This document shows, piece after piece, positions 34,153 through 44,116 of a DNA stretch of 64,000 nucleotides. Under the pieces are notes generated by a model that was not told the origin of the DNA, ran no database searches, and saw only the letters and a list, made by a program, of their open reading frames with translations. How positions within the stretch are numbered: the stretch's first letter is position 1; each line of letters starts with the position of its first letter. Source of the DNA: Streptomyces sp. LHD-70 (lineage in GTDB: Bacteria; Actinomycetota; Actinomycetes; Streptomycetales; Streptomycetaceae); contig NZ_JAVIFW010000001.1 in assembly GCF_031157275.1 (NCBI RefSeq), positions 310,001-374,000 of the forward strand. Reading direction: 5' to 3'. Position numbers and translations under genes: made by a program.

Positions 34153-34922
34153 ATGAACCAACCCGACATCGCGGCACTCGCCGGGACCCTGGACGCCGCC
34201 ACCCGCGCCGGCCGCACCACCGACCGGCTCACCGACACCGCACCGCTCGACGTCGCCACCGCCTACGCCGTCCAGCGGGAAGGAGTCGACCGCAGGCGGG
34301 AGCGCGGCGAGTCCCTCGTCGGCGTCAAGATGGGCTTCACCAGCCGCGCCAAGATGGCCCAGATGGGCGTCGACGACGTCATCTGGGGCTTGCTCACGGA
34401 CGCCATGCTGGTCGAGGACGGCGGCATCCTCGACACCGGGAACCTCATCCACCCCCGCATCGAACCCGAGATCGCCTTTCTCCTCGGGCGCCCGCTGTCC
34501 GGCCGGATCAGCCCCGCCGAAGCGGCCCGCGCGGTCGCCGGGGTGGCCGTCGCGTACGAGGTACTCGACTCCCGTTACGAAGGCTTCCGGTTCACCCTGC
34601 CCGACGTCATCGCCGACAACGCCTCGGCGGCCCATTTCGGCATCGCCCCCTGGCACAACCCGGACGACTTCGACCTCGGCAACCTCGGCCTCACCGTGGA
34701 GATCAACGGCCGCCCGGTGGCCACCGGATCATCGGCGGCCATCCTCGGACACCCCCTGCGCTCCCTCACCGCCGCAGCCAGGCTCGCGGGCGAGGCGGGT
34801 GTCGTACTGGAACCCGGATTCCTGGTGCTTGCCGGCGCGGCCACAGCAGCCCTGCCGCTGCCCCGCACGGCGCACGTGCAGATCACCGCAGCGGGCCTGG
34901 GGACGGCGGAGGTGACGACCCG

Positions 34923-34926
<4 letters not shown>
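34153..34926 (+). CDS. 4-oxalocrotonate decarboxylase
   Basis: 257 residues, paralogous to the hydratase just upstream but with the decarboxylase signature (XylI/NbaG): [56 protein letters not shown] and [15 protein letters not shown]. It removes CO2 from 2-oxohex-3-enedioate to give 2-oxopent-4-enoate. ATG 34153 uses a GAGGAGG site inside the end of the hydratase gene. The stop overlaps the next start (ATGA at 34923). Assignment to decarboxylase rather than a second hydratase rests on these motifs and operon logic. Confidence 0.92.
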
Positions 34927-35934
<1,008 letters not shown>

Positions 35935-35954
35935 CCTCACCAACGGAGACCTTC

Positions 35955-36968
35955 TTGTCTGTCATCGACGTCCACGCACACGTCTTCCCCCGCATATCCG
36001 AATCCGAGAGCCGCATCCTCACCGGCGCCGACGGGCCGTGGCTGCGCGTCCACCGCGACGGCACCGGGATGATGATGAGCGGCACCCAGGAGTACCGCCC
36101 CGTCACCGGGCCGTTGTGGGACCCACAGCAGCGGCTGGCCGCGATGGACACGCTCGGCGTCGACGTACAGGCCGTCTCCTCCGCTCCTCTGATGTTCGGC
36201 TACGACGCCGACCCCGCCCGCGCGGCGGAGTGGTGCGAGCTGGTCAACGACCGCATTCTCGACTACTGCTCGCCGGCCCCCCACCGGCTGCTGCCGCTGT
36301 GCCAGGTCCCGCTGCAGGATCTGCAGCGGGCCTGCGAGACGGTCTCCAAGGCCGCTGCCGCCGGACACCGCGGCGTCCACATCGGCAACCACGTCGGTGA
36401 CCGGTCCTTGGCGGACGCGGACATCATCGCCTTCCTCACCCACTGCGCGGACGAAGGAATGCCGGTTCTCGTGCACCCCTGGGACATGCCCGGAGGTGAG
36501 CGCACGCGGCCCCACATGCTGCAGTGGCTGGTCGGCATGCCCGCGGAGACCCAGCTCACGATCCTCGGCATGGCTCTCGCGGGCGCGTTCGAGCGGCTCC
36601 CCGAGTCCTTGAAGCTGTGTTTCTGTCACGGCGGCGGCAGCTTCGCGTTCCTGCTCGGCCGGGCCGACAACGCCTGGCACCACCGAGACATCGTCCGCGC
36701 CGACTCCCCCAAGCCGCCGTCAGCGTACGTACGGCGCTTCTACGTCGACTCCGCCGTCTTCGACCCCCGCGCCCTACGGCTGCTCGTCGAGGTGATGGGC
36801 CCGGACCGGGTGATGCTGGGCACCGACTTCCCCTTCCCCCTCGGGGAACAGCAGCCCGGATCGGCGATCCGGGACTGTGCCTCCCTGAGCGACGCCGACC
36901 GCGCCCTCCTGCTCGGCGCGAACGCCGCCGAGTTCTTCTCCATCACCGAGGAGAGCGCCCATGTCTGA
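35955..36968 (+). CDS. nbaD: 2-amino-3-carboxymuconate-6-semialdehyde decarboxylase (ACMSD)
   Basis: 337 residues, amidohydrolase-fold decarboxylase. Zinc ligands: His7 and His9 (DVHAHVFP), His174 (VHPWDMPGG) and Asp291 (GTDFPFPLG); His225 in CHGGGSFAF is the catalytic residue. All are in place. It decarboxylates the unstable dioxygenase product to 2-aminomuconate semialdehyde, diverting it from spontaneous quinolinate formation. TTG start at 35955 is chosen (ACGGAGAC upstream; residue 2 begins the family-typical SVIDVHAH); no ATG fits. It overlaps the acetaldehyde dehydrogenase remnant by 8 bp. Confidence 0.96.
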   Translation: MSVIDVHAHVFPRISESESRILTGADGPWLRVHRDGTGMMMSGTQEYRPVTGPLWDPQQRLAAMDTLGVDVQAVSSAPLMFGYDADPARAAEWCELVNDRILDYCSPAPHRLLPLCQVPLQDLQRACETVSKAAAAGHRGVHIGNHVGDRSLADADIIAFLTHCADEGMPVLVHPWDMPGGERTRPHMLQWLVGMPAETQLTILGMALAGAFERLPESLKLCFCHGGGSFAFLLGRADNAWHHRDIVRADSPKPPSAYVRRFYVDSAVFDPRALRLLVEVMGPDRVMLGTDFPFPLGEQQPGSAIRDCASLSDADRALLLGANAAEFFSITEESAHV

Positions 36969-37913
36969 CACGACGAAAGTGGCGATCATCGGTTCGGGCA
37001 ACATCGGCACCGACCTCGTGATCAAGGTGCTGCGGCTGTCCGAGAACCTGGAGATCGCGGCGATCGCCGGCATCGACCCCGCCTCGGACGGCCTGGCCCG
37101 CGGGCGCCGTCTCAACGTGGCCACCACCCACAACGGCATCAACGGTCTTGTGACGATGGACGAGTTCGCGGACGTGGAGATCGTCTTCGACGCCACCTCC
37201 GCCCGCGCCCACCAGCTCCACGAGGAAGTGCTGCGCGCATCGGCCGCACCCTGATCGACCTCACACCCGCCGCCCTCGGCCCTTACGTCGTGCCCCCCCC
37301 GTCAACGGCGAAGCCCACCTCGGCGCCCCGAACGTCAACAAGGTCACCTGCGGCGGCCAGGCCACGATCCTCGATCGTGGCCGCGGTCAACGCGGTCACC
37401 CCCGTGCACTACGGGGAAATCGTCGCCTCCCTCTCCTCCCGCTCGGCCGGCCCCGGAACCCGGGCGAACATCGATGAGTTCACAGAAACCACCTCCTCTG
37501 CGATCCAGCAGGTCGGAGGCGCCGCACGCGGCAAGGCGATCATCATCCTCAACCCCGCCGAGCCGCCGCTGATCATGCGCGACACCTTGCACTGCCTGGT
37601 CTCCGACTGCGACGAGGAGGCCGTCACCGCCTCTGTCGAGGACATGGTCGGACGCGTCCAGGCGTACGTGCCCGGCTACCGCCTCAAGCAGAAGGTTCAG
37701 TTCGATGGCGTGCGGCGGGACGATCCCCTCCGCTCCCTCGTGCCCGCCGAACTCGCCGACGACGCGCTGAAAGTCGCGGTCTTCCTCGAGGTCGAGGGCG
37801 CCGCCCACTACCTCCCGGCCTACGCGGGCAACCTCGACATCATGACGTCGGCCGCGCTGCGCACGGCGGAACGCATGGCCGCACACCGCACCAGCGAGGA
37901 ATCAGCCCGATGA
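36961..37913 (+). pseudogene. Acylating acetaldehyde dehydrogenase, frameshifted
   Basis: Conserved blocks of the BphJ/MhpF/NbaJ family appear in order but in different frames. [20 protein letters not shown] to [11 protein letters not shown] is in the first frame (36961-37254). [16 protein letters not shown] follows in a second, [20 protein letters not shown] (with the catalytic Cys) in a third, and [16 protein letters not shown] to the end again in the second. Changes lie near 37240, in a run of eight C at 37293-37300 (six would keep the frame) and near 37370 (one extra base). The product would lack a connected NAD and catalytic domain. Normal length about 310 residues; the outline is otherwise complete, so decay looks recent. 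Confidence 0.85.
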
Positions 37914-38595
37914 CCACCACCGCGACCACGCACGCCCCCATCAGCCCCCTGTACATCCAGGACGTGACCCTGCGGGACGGCATGCACGCCGTCCGACACC
38001 GCTACACCGTCGAGCAGGCCCGCGCCATCGCCGCAGCCCTGGACTCCGCGGGCGTCTCCGCCATCGAGATCGCCCACGGTGACGGACTGTCCGGATCGAG
38101 CATCAACTACGGCATCGGTGCCCACACCGACTGGGAGTGGATCGAGGCCGTCACCGACGCCAAACCGACTCCGGCGGCCGACTGACCATGGACCGGGTAC
38201 GCGACCGCTTCCGCGCCTACCGTGACACCCTCGACTCCACCACCGAACTCGGCATCCACGCTCACCACAACCTCGCCCTCGGAGTAGCCAACTCCGTCGC
38301 CGCGGTGGAGAACGGCTGTACGCGCGTCGACGCGTCGCTGGCGGGCCAGGGAGCCGGAGCCGGAAACTGCCCGCTCGAGGCATTCATCGCGGTGGCCGAC
38401 CTGATGGGCTGGGAGCACGGATGCGACCTCTTCCCCCTGATGGACGCCGCCGACGAGCTCGTACGGCCCTTGCAGGACCGAGAGGTCCGAGTGGACCGGG
38501 AAACCCTCAGCCTGGGATACGCGGGCGTGTACTCCAGCTTCCTGCGCGAATCGCCAGATGAACGCCTTCCGTTCTCCGTGACGCGCTCCGATTAG
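37910..38595 (+). pseudogene. 4-hydroxy-2-oxovalerate aldolase, internally deleted
   Basis: ATG 37910 (overlapping the previous stop) opens a correct aldolase N-terminus: [20 protein letters not shown] and [20 protein letters not shown]. After EWIEAVTDA the sequence jumps, out of frame, to [20 protein letters not shown] and the metal-binding block [20 protein letters not shown], ending [16 protein letters not shown] with a premature stop. Compared with the usual 340 residues about 80-90 internal residues and the last 50-60 are missing. It cannot form the aldolase barrel. As the partner of the broken dehydrogenase upstream (the two form a channelling complex), both ends of the pathway are lost together. 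Confidence 0.88.
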
Positions 38596-38624
38596 CATTC
38601 TCGTCTCGACGACAGGAGTTGCTC

Positions 38625-39011
38625 ATGATGCCCTCGCGCCGTGTGCTCGTCCGTTCCCTGGTCGCACTTCCCGCCGCATTCCTCGCCGTACGCGATTCCC
38701 ATCACGGGGCTGTGCCGGACAAGGGCAGTGGTACGAGTCTTGAATTCGATGAGTGGTACCGGGGGCGTCGGATCCAAGTGGTCGCCGGATCCGGAGATGT
38801 TCCGCACCTGCTCATCGATCGACGCCCACTTCACCTCATGCGCTGCGCCGATGGTGGATACGTCACTCCGATCGACCACTATCAGTCCTGCCCTACGCCG
38901 ATCTCCGCTGCCCGCGCGGCAGTTGACGTGCTGGGATCCGCTCGACTGAGCCGCTACGCCGCAGCGCACGGCAGCGGTGGGGAAGGGAGCACGCATGACC
39001 TACACGCGTAA
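38625..39011 (+). CDS. melC1: Tyrosinase cofactor MelC1 (copper chaperone)
   Basis: 128 residues. The MelC1 core is clear: SLEFDEWYRGRRIQVV, LLIDRRPLHLMRCADGGYVT and PIDHYQSCPTPISAARAAVD, with the His residues used in copper loading. MelC1 binds apo-tyrosinase, delivers copper and carries it across the membrane. The N-terminus (SRRVLVRSLVALPAAFLAV) is a short signal-like segment with an RR pair. Compared with typical MelC1 the C-terminus has about 18 extra residues (LSRYAAAHGSGGEGSTHDLHA-like), because its frame runs 17 bp into melC2. ATG 38625 follows ACAGGAG. It begins 30 bp behind the aldolase remnant. Confidence 0.9.
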   Translation: MMPSRRVLVRSLVALPAAFLAVRDSHHGAVPDKGSGTSLEFDEWYRGRRIQVVAGSGDVPHLLIDRRPLHLMRCADGGYVTPIDHYQSCPTPISAARAAVDVLGSARLSRYAAAHGSGGEGSTHDLHA

Positions 39012-39861
39012 AGATGTACGCGATCTGAGCAAGACCGAGCGCCGAAGGTTCGTCAACGCGGTACTGGATCTCAAACGGTCCGGGGAATACGACGAATTCG
39101 TCCGCGTGCACATCGACTACTACGTGTCCGACGGTGAAGACCGCCTCCGGCTCGCACATATGGCGCCGACCTTCCTGCCCTGGCACCGGAAGTTCCTGCT
39201 CGAATTCGAGCGCGCGCTGCGCCGGATCGACTCGTCGGTGACCGTGCCGTACTGGAATTGGACCCGGGACCGCAGGCCCTCTTCGGGCGTGTGGAATTCC
39301 GACTTCATGGGCGGCAGCGGGCGCCGGCGTGACCTCCAGGTCATGAACGGGCCTTTCGCCTACTCCGAGGGGCGCTGGCGCGTGCGGTACGCCATGACCG
39401 AGGACCGCTTTCTGGCCCGGGACCTGGGCCGCCCCGGAGATCCCCTGTCACTGCCCACCAGGGCCCAATTGGACCGTGTGATGCGGGAGAAGACGTATGA
39501 CGTCGCGCCCTGGAACTCCACGAGCCGCTCCGGATTCCGCAACGCGCTGGAGGGCTGGGGGCCGGGGCGCGGCGACACCCGATTCCTGATCCACAACCGT
39601 GTGCACCGGTGGGTCGGAGGGCTCATGCTCGGAGGCGCCTCGGTCAACGACCCGATCTTCTGGCTGCACCACTCGTACGTCGACCTGCTCTGGTCCCGCT
39701 GGCAGCAGCGCAATCCCCGGGCCGGATACGAGCCGAGCAGCCCTCCACCGCCAGGTGATCCGCAGTTTCGGCGGGTGGCGGCACGGGGCGAGCCCATGGG
39801 GCCCTGGGGTGTGGAACCCGAGCGGATGCTCGATCACCGCCGGATCTACCGGTACCAATGA
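38995..39861 (+). CDS. melC2: Tyrosinase MelC2
   Basis: 288 residues, type-3 copper enzyme oxidising monophenols and o-diphenols. Copper ligands: His39 (RVHIDYY), His55 and His64 (LAHMAPTFLPWHRKF) for CuA; His200 and His204 (HNRVHRWVGG) and the HH pair at 225-226 (FWLHHSYVD) for CuB. The start at 38995 is supported by GGGAAGGGAGC upstream and the family N-terminus TYTRKDVRDLSKTERRRF. Compared with S. glaucescens MelC2 it has a longer loop after CuA and a different C-terminus, closer to the second (MelD2-type) tyrosinases. It lies right behind the 3-hydroxyanthranilate operon, and o-aminophenols are also substrates of related enzymes. Confidence 0.93.
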   Translation: MTYTRKDVRDLSKTERRRFVNAVLDLKRSGEYDEFVRVHIDYYVSDGEDRLRLAHMAPTFLPWHRKFLLEFERALRRIDSSVTVPYWNWTRDRRPSSGVWNSDFMGGSGRRRDLQVMNGPFAYSEGRWRVRYAMTEDRFLARDLGRPGDPLSLPTRAQLDRVMREKTYDVAPWNSTSRSGFRNALEGWGPGRGDTRFLIHNRVHRWVGGLMLGGASVNDPIFWLHHSYVDLLWSRWQQRNPRAGYEPSSPPPPGDPQFRRVAARGEPMGPWGVEPERMLDHRRIYRYQ

Positions 39862-39863
39862 CA

Positions 39864-39895
39864 AAGTCCCCTCGGCCCGCAGGCCGAGGGGACTT
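39864..39895. terminator. Perfect 14-bp stem-loop behind melC2
   Basis: AAGTCCCCTCGGCC-cgca-GGCCGAGGGGACTT, starting two bases after the melC2 stop and ending 14 bp before the convergent chaplin stop codon. Strong bidirectional terminator. Confidence 0.9.
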
Positions 39896-39909
39896 CGCGG
39901 TACGGAGGC

Positions 39910-40236
39910 TCAGCGGCCGTAGCCCTTGCCGCCGTAGCCCTTGCCGTGGTCGCCGTTGCCGTTGCCGTTGCCGTTGCCGCCGCCGTTCTCCTCGCCGTCG
40001 GCGTTCACGCAGGTGTTGCCGAAGGCGGGGTTGAGCAGGGCGATCACGTTGACGGTGTTGCCGCACAGGTTGACCGGCACGTGGACCGGGACCTGGGCCT
40101 GGTTGCCGGAGGCGACACCGGGCGAACCGACAGCCGCGCCGCTCGCGCCCGAGTCGGCGACGGCAATGCCGGCCCCGCTCAGGGCGACGGCACCCGTGCC
40201 GGCGAGGACGGCCACGGCCTTCGCGATGCGAGACAT
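39910..40236 (-). CDS. Chaplin-family surface protein
   Basis: 108 residues. Signal peptide about residues 1-28 (AKAVAVLAGTGAVALSGAGI), then one chaplin domain: GVASGNQAQVPVHVPVNLCG and NTVNVIALLNPAFGNTCVN, with the two conserved Cys. Short chaplins coat aerial hyphae and spores as amyloid-like fibres. Unusually, about 28 residues follow the domain: GEENGGGNGNGNGNG and a GKGYGGKGYGR end, coded by a 6-bp DNA repeat; classical short chaplins stop shortly after the second Cys. ATG 40236 has an AAGGAG ribosome site. Convergent with melC2. Confidence 0.9.
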   Translation of the reverse strand: MSRIAKAVAVLAGTGAVALSGAGIAVADSGASGAAVGSPGVASGNQAQVPVHVPVNLCGNTVNVIALLNPAFGNTCVNADGEENGGGNGNGNGNGDHGKGYGGKGYGR

Positions 40237-40467
40237 CAAGTACTCCTTGGACAGTGAATTGGCCGTGGGGAAGACGGCCACGCGTCTCGTCCAACGGCGC
40301 GACAGACCCGTAGACACGGCAATGGGGTCAAGTGGGATCTTCAGTCTGCAACGGACAGATCGTGCGAGGTCTCGCACCTTCGGCTGGGCTGGGTCGTTCG
40401 GATGACAGAGCACGCGCCGCCTGGCCGAAAGCCGAGTTCGCGTGCGCGCGAGGTGTCTCCTGACGGC

Positions 40468-41526
40468 ATGTGGTCACTCTCACGCCCCAAGGAAGCCTTG
40501 TCGGGCAGGTCCCGGCTGCACCTCTCCGCACAGTTCACCGCCGCCACGGCCGGTGCCCTTGCCCTGCTGTGCACGCCCCTCACGGCGGCGACGGCGCACG
40601 CCAAGCCCGCAGAACAGCGCCCGTCCGCCGTCGAGGCCGCCCCGATGACCGGCGAGGACGGCCTCTGTGTGCCGGGCTACTGCCCGGACACGTATCCGCC
40701 CGTCAGCGTCGACCCCCGCGACTACCTCGGCGGCGCCCTGAACCCGCACGAGCAAAAGCCCCACCACAAGCAAAAGCCCCACCACAAGCCTCACCCCAAG
40801 CCCCATGACAAGCCCCATGACAAGCCCAAGAAGAAGCGCGGTCCCGTCAAGGTCGTCAAGACCGACCAGAAGACCGGGAAGCCTCTGGCCGGTGCCGTCT
40901 TCGAGCTGTGGCGGGAGACCAACGACACCGCCGGACTCCAGACCAAGGGCATGAACCCCGACACCCGCGTGGGCGACACCTGCACCACCGACGGCCGGGG
41001 TGTCTGCCGCCGCACCGTGCCGATCGGCACGTACTACTGGCGCGAGACCAAAGCGCCCGCCGGGTACAAGCTCCCCTCGCCGGCCGTCCTCGGGCCGCTC
41101 AAGCTCACCAAGGACAACCGCGAGAAGGGTGTGACGGTCAAGGCCGCCAACCACCGCAAGACACCCCCGAAGCCGAAGCCGAAGGGGAAGCTGCACGTCA
41201 TCAAGGTCGACAAGAAGACCAAGAAGCCGCTGCAGGGTGTGGTGTTCCAGCTGTGGCGCGAGAGCAACGGCCGTACCGGGCTGCAGACCTCGGGATCGGG
41301 CAAGGACACCAGGATCGGAAGGGGCTGCGCCACGGACACGCGCGGCCGCTGCGACTTCAAGGACCTGAAGCTCGGCTCGTACTACCTCCAGGAGACGGAC
41401 GTGCCCGACGGCTACCAGCTGCCGGCGAAGCCGGTGAGCGGGCCGCACAAGCTCACCAAGGAGAACGCGTCCAAGGGCGTCACCGTCCGGCTCAGCAACA
41501 AGCGCGGAGGACCGGGCAAGGGTTAG
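40468..41526 (+). CDS. Secreted protein with two SpaA/Cna-B-like domains
   Basis: 352 residues. Signal peptide in the first 50 residues ([22 protein letters not shown]). A His/Lys/Pro linker ([20 protein letters not shown], about 95-125) precedes two domains of about 90 residues (about 127-215 and 241-345). Each starts with [20 protein letters not shown] or [20 protein letters not shown] and has a Glu-Thr pair ([20 protein letters not shown]): the Lys and Glu of SpaA-type prealbumin folds that form isopeptide bonds. No LPxTG signal or membrane anchor is present. Start at ATG 40468; a longer frame from 40402 is possible. Divergent from the chaplin gene, perhaps a cell-surface or matrix protein. 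Confidence 0.82.
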   Translation: MWSLSRPKEALSGRSRLHLSAQFTAATAGALALLCTPLTAATAHAKPAEQRPSAVEAAPMTGEDGLCVPGYCPDTYPPVSVDPRDYLGGALNPHEQKPHHKQKPHHKPHPKPHDKPHDKPKKKRGPVKVVKTDQKTGKPLAGAVFELWRETNDTAGLQTKGMNPDTRVGDTCTTDGRGVCRRTVPIGTYYWRETKAPAGYKLPSPAVLGPLKLTKDNREKGVTVKAANHRKTPPKPKPKGKLHVIKVDKKTKKPLQGVVFQLWRESNGRTGLQTSGSGKDTRIGRGCATDTRGRCDFKDLKLGSYYLQETDVPDGYQLPAKPVSGPHKLTKENASKGVTVRLSNKRGGPGKG

Positions 41527-41619
41527 CAGCGGTCGCGTAGACGCAAGAACTGCGCGGGGTACGGCACTTCGGCCGTGCACAGTGGGCGTGGGCCGGACGG
41601 TCCACGCCCACTGGCGTGT

Positions 41620-42354
41620 TCAGATGCCGCAATTGGGGGCCGACCAGTACGGGCTCGGGTCGAACGCCACATGCGTGTGGTCGTTGTGGCCGGGGTAGCC
41701 CGGGCCGAGGATCTCCGAGAAGCCGTGGGTCCTCGACTGCTGTGCCAGGCGGCAGAGGCTGGGCGAGCCGGTCAGGTCGGCGGCGTCGCCGTAGAGGTGG
41801 CGGCTGGTCGGGGAGCCGCCGACGGCGCTGTTGCAGGACTTCGAGCGGAAGCCGCTGGAGATCGTGATCGGTACGTCGCCGAGGGCGTGCCGCATCGCCT
41901 CCAGTTTCCACATGGTCTTCAGGGCGTTCGCCTTGGCGGTGGCCGCCGAGACGGCGCCGCCGGACCAGTCCGAGTTGCACTTGTTGAGCTCGGCGTAGGT
42001 GAAGTGGACCGGTGTGCAGTCCGCGTCCTGGAGGGCGTAGATCTTGTTGAACGTGGCGGAGCCGGCGACGCCGTCCGCTGGCAGGCCGTACGCGGACTGG
42101 AACTTCTTGACGGCGGCGGCGGTGCGGGCGCCGTACTGGCCGTCGTACGAGAGGCGTTCGCCGGAGGTGACCCAGCCGGCGACGCGGATCTGGAGCTGCG
42201 TGACGTCGCTGCCGGAGGCGCCCTGGGACAGGGTGCGGTTCCAGCTGTAGCAGCTGTCGGCCTGGGCGGTGCCGGCGGTGGCGCTCACACCGAGGACCGC
42301 GCAAGCCATGGCCATGACAAATAACCCGAGCGTACGTGCCGTGCGTCTGAGCAT
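41620..42354 (-). CDS. Secreted M15 peptidase with peptidoglycan-binding domain
   Basis: 244 residues. Signal peptide (RTLGLFVMAMACAVLGVSAT, cleavage near AQA/DS), a PG_binding_1 domain at about 40-100 (GASGSDVTQLQIRVAG, YDGQYGARTAAAVKKFQ, GLPADGVAGSATF) and a D-Ala-D-Ala carboxypeptidase-type M15 domain. Zinc ligands: His and Asp in SRHLYGDAADL and His in DHTHVAF. It resembles the zinc DD-carboxypeptidase of S. albus G, which cleaves peptidoglycan cross-links. ATG 42354 has a GGGAGG site. It acts outside the cell on the wall. Confidence 0.92.
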   Translation of the reverse strand: MLRRTARTLGLFVMAMACAVLGVSATAGTAQADSCYSWNRTLSQGASGSDVTQLQIRVAGWVTSGERLSYDGQYGARTAAAVKKFQSAYGLPADGVAGSATFNKIYALQDADCTPVHFTYAELNKCNSDWSGGAVSAATAKANALKTMWKLEAMRHALGDVPITISSGFRSKSCNSAVGGSPTSRHLYGDAADLTGSPSLCRLAQQSRTHGFSEILGPGYPGHNDHTHVAFDPSPYWSAPNCGI

Positions 42355-42500
42355 GTCGGCCTCCCGACCGTCGAACCCGAGGGGAACGACCGCCACCGCC
42401 CGGGCGGCGGCCGCCCCCAAGAGTGGGGCCGCTCCGCTACGCGCGTCAACCTTCCGGAGGGCTTCCGGAACGCGGCAGCCGAGAGTTCATCTCGGCGTGG

Positions 42501-44090
42501 TCAGAGCGGCCACTGGGACGCGGCCGTCGTGCCTTCCCCGCCGCCGTCGTCGTACACCGTCAGGCGCAACCCCGGGCGGCCGTCCGGGAGTTGGGCGTCC
42601 GCGTCGACCGTCACGCGGATCTCGGACACCGCGGAGCGGCGGGACGTGGCGGCCAGCGCGTGGCGCAGCGCGGCGAGCAGCTGGCCGGCGACGGGCTCCT
42701 GGACGCGACTGTCGACGGCGCCCTTGAACTGGGTCGAGGGCGTCACGCCGAGGAGTGCCGCCGCGCCCGCGGCCTCCTTGAGGACCTTGCCGCGCAGGCT
42801 CGTCGGGGCGTCCGCGGGCGGCTGCTGGAGGGCGAAGATCGCCGTACGCACCTCCTGGATGGTCGACTCCAGTTCGTCGACCGCCCTGCCGATGGCCGTG
42901 TCCACCTCCGGGGCGCCGGCCCTGCGCTGGGTGGACTCCAGCATCATGCCGGTGGCGAAGAGGCGCTGGACCACGAGGTCGTGGAGGTCGCGGGCGATCC
43001 GGTCGCGGTCCTCGAACACGGCGAGCCGCTCACGGCCGCGCCGGGCGTCCGCGAGGACCAGGGCCAGCGCGGCCTGCGAGGCGAACTGCGTGGCGAGCTG
43101 CCGCTCCACCGGCGTGTAGCCGCGCGTGCCGCGGCTGCGGGGCAGGGCCAGGGTGCCGATCAGGCGGCCGCCGCTCTGCAGCGGAAGCAGCATGCTCGGG
43201 CCGAAGCGGCTGCTGACCGGGGTGGTCATCCGCGGGTCCGTCGCCGAGTCGCCGACGAACACCGGCTCGCCGCCGAGGAGTTGCTCAAGGACCGGGCTGC
43301 CCGGGGTGATCGTGGTGCCGACCAGGGCGGCCGGGTCGCCGTGCGTGGACGCCGTGACGATCTCCATGCCGCCCTCCTCGGTGGGCTGCAGGATCACGCC
43401 GGCGGCGGCATCGGCGAGCAGGCGGGCCTGTTCGGCCACCACCAGCAGCGGGTCGTCGCTGCGGGCGCCGCTGAGCAGGGCCGTGGTGACCGCCGCCGCG
43501 CCCTCGATCCAGCGCTCGCGCTGCCGGGCGTTCTCGAAGAGCAGCGCGTTGCCGATCGCGATACCGGCCTGTGCGGCGAGGATCCGGATCAGCCGCTCGT
43601 CCTCCGCCGTGAACGGCCCGCCGCGCTTCTCGGTCAGGTAGAGGTTGCCGAACACCTCGTCGCGTACGAGCACGGGTACGCCGATGAAGCTGTGCATCGG
43701 GGGATGGTCCTGCGGCATGCCGCAGGAGCGCGGGTCGGCCGTCAGATCGTCGACGCGCAGGGGGCGCGGGTCGCGGATCAGCACGCCGAGCAGGCCCTTG
43801 TCGCCGCAGGGCAGGCGGCCGATGCGGGCCCTGGCCGCCTCGTCCATGCCGACCGTGAACAGCTCGGTGAGCCGGGGGCCTTCGCTGCGGTCCGGGTCCA
43901 CGACGCCGAGCGCGCCGTACCGCGCGTCCGTGAGGCGGGTCGCCGCTTCCACCAAGTGCTGGAGGGTGGCGCGCAGTTCGAGGTCCGCGCCGACGCCGAC
44001 GACCGCCTCCAGGAGCAGCGGCTCCCGCTCCACCGCCGCGTCGCGGGTAGCTCCTGCGGGCTGCCCGGCGCCGCCCGAGTCCGCTGCCAT
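42501..44090 (-). CDS. GAF-domain histidine kinase (DevS-like) with eroded ATPase domain
   Basis: 529 residues: two GAF domains (about 30-185 and 200-355), then a HisKA_3 dimerisation block with the phospho-acceptor His370 (RDRIARDLHDLVVQRLFATG), as in DevS/DosT. The catalytic ATPase part is short and altered: where an EALSNAVRHA-type N-box should be it reads LLAALRHALAATSRRS, without the Asn. Only one glycine box remains (DDGGGEG) before the C-terminus TTAASQWPL; the G2 box and lid are missing. It may bind a partner kinase or act only as phosphatase or sensor. Last gene of a unit with a small membrane protein and the MreB-like gene; no response regulator is adjacent. Confidence 0.85.
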   Translation of the reverse strand: MAADSGGAGQPAGATRDAAVEREPLLLEAVVGVGADLELRATLQHLVEAATRLTDARYGALGVVDPDRSEGPRLTELFTVGMDEAARARIGRLPCGDKGLLGVLIRDPRPLRVDDLTADPRSCGMPQDHPPMHSFIGVPVLVRDEVFGNLYLTEKRGGPFTAEDERLIRILAAQAGIAIGNALLFENARQRERWIEGAAAVTTALLSGARSDDPLLVVAEQARLLADAAAGVILQPTEEGGMEIVTASTHGDPAALVGTTITPGSPVLEQLLGGEPVFVGDSATDPRMTTPVSSRFGPSMLLPLQSGGRLIGTLALPRSRGTRGYTPVERQLATQFASQAALALVLADARRGRERLAVFEDRDRIARDLHDLVVQRLFATGMMLESTQRRAGAPEVDTAIGRAVDELESTIQEVRTAIFALQQPPADAPTSLRGKVLKEAAGAAALLGVTPSTQFKGAVDSRVQEPVAGQLLAALRHALAATSRRSAVSEIRVTVDADAQLPDGRPGLRLTVYDDGGGEGTTAASQWPL

Positions 44091-44116
44091 GCCCGTCCCT
44101 TCCGGTCACCGCCCGG

